Position numbers and translations under genes: made by a program
NCBI RefSeq assembly: GCF_003939025.1
Contig: NZ_RQIH01000026.1
Coordinates: forward strand, 1 to 64,000
DNA from: Rhizobium sophoriradicis
GTDB lineage: Bacteria > Pseudomonadota > Alphaproteobacteria > Rhizobiales > Rhizobiaceae
DNA: 64,000 nt
Direction: 5' to 3'
In this document: positions 63,866-64,000 of the stretch, one piece after another
Layout of the letters: every line of letters starts with the position of its first letter
Numbering within the stretch: position 1 is the stretch's first letter
Notes under the pieces: generated by a model
Databases searched by the model: none
What the model was told of the DNA's origin: nothing
Seen by the model: only the letters and a program-made list of their open reading frames with translations

Positions 63866-64000
63866 CGGTCCAGCCTTTCTGTCAACACCTTGGCCGCATT
63901 GGAAAGTGCTCTCCTGTGAATGGTCTCATCGACGCGGCGGATGATCGTTCCATCGGGAAGCCGGATGTCCGAGAAGGGCGGCAGGCCCTCTCTGGAGGGT
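63862..64000 (-). CDS. 3' end of an unidentified gene (cut by window edge)
   Basis: The last 45 residues of a gene enter from the right edge (PPFSDIRLPDGTIIRRVDE...ALSNAAKVLTERLDR, then stop). The stop overlaps the start of the membrane-protein gene. Too little is present to assign a function. Confidence 0.6.
   Translation of the reverse strand, partial: PSREGLPPFSDIRLPDGTIIRRVDETIHRRALSNAAKVLTERLDR

Overview
The window looks like a stretch of the main chromosome of a fast-growing rhizobium (Rhizobium etli/leguminosarum type, alphaproteobacteria, high GC). The evidence is the ChvG/ChvI pair next to pckA, the order trpF-trpB-trpA-accD-folC-trxA-addA-addB, intracellular PHB depolymerase, a cell-cycle regulator of the TrcR (DUF1013) family, a DivL-type sensor, and a two-hairpin dispersed repeat that I recognise from rhizobial intergenic regions. 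It is almost entirely core genome. I see no prophage, insertion sequence, CRISPR array, tRNA or rRNA gene.

Layout. 1-5.4 kb: partial acetyl-CoA synthetase (acs), trcR, an orphan flagellin, a second acyl-CoA synthetase (prpE-like) and a YggS PLP protein. 5.6-9.8 kb: leuS-lptE-holA. 9.8-18.6 kb: the leftward origin-flanking block parB-parA-rsmG-mnmG-mnmE-rho-hemJ-hemE. 18.59-18.98 kb: gene-free, with an AT-rich end and DnaA boxes, the probable chromosomal oriC. 19-22.6 kb: the rightward block ppsR-maf-aroE-coaE-dnaQ. Four parS-like palindromes (12.1, 14.08, 14.12 and 20.44 kb) bracket oriC; one is a perfect 16-mer inside rsmG.

22.7-34.3 kb: secB and fxsA (leftward); then the rightward, translationally coupled chain timA-mltA-smr-HTH gene, followed by gyrB; then a nitroreductase, DUF2218, a FAH-family hydrolase, phaZ, DUF2852 and a YgjP-like metallopeptidase. 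34.4-39.5 kb: trpF-trpB-trpA-accD-folC. 39.5-51.5 kb (leftward, tightly packed): divL, a tsaE-amgK fusion, murU, addB, addA, trxA. This joins cell-cycle signalling, tRNA t6A modification, cell-wall sugar recycling and double-strand-break repair.

51.7-57.3 kb (leftward): ahcY; HPr, EIIA-Man and short HprK (a regulatory PTS with no permease visible); chvG and chvI. 57.6-60.4 kb (rightward): pckA, arfB, alkB. 60.4-64 kb (leftward): coaA-hisE-hisF-hisA, a membrane-anchored protein of unknown function, and the 3' end of another unknown gene.

The points most worth a second look are the oriC/parS architecture, the DivL-type Tyr substitution, the TsaE-AmgK fusion next to MurU, an AccD that has lost three of four zinc-ribbon cysteines, a perfect palindrome upstream of ahcY, and a palindrome overlapping the -35 of a predicted trcR promoter. 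I found no clearly novel multi-gene defence or mobile system.
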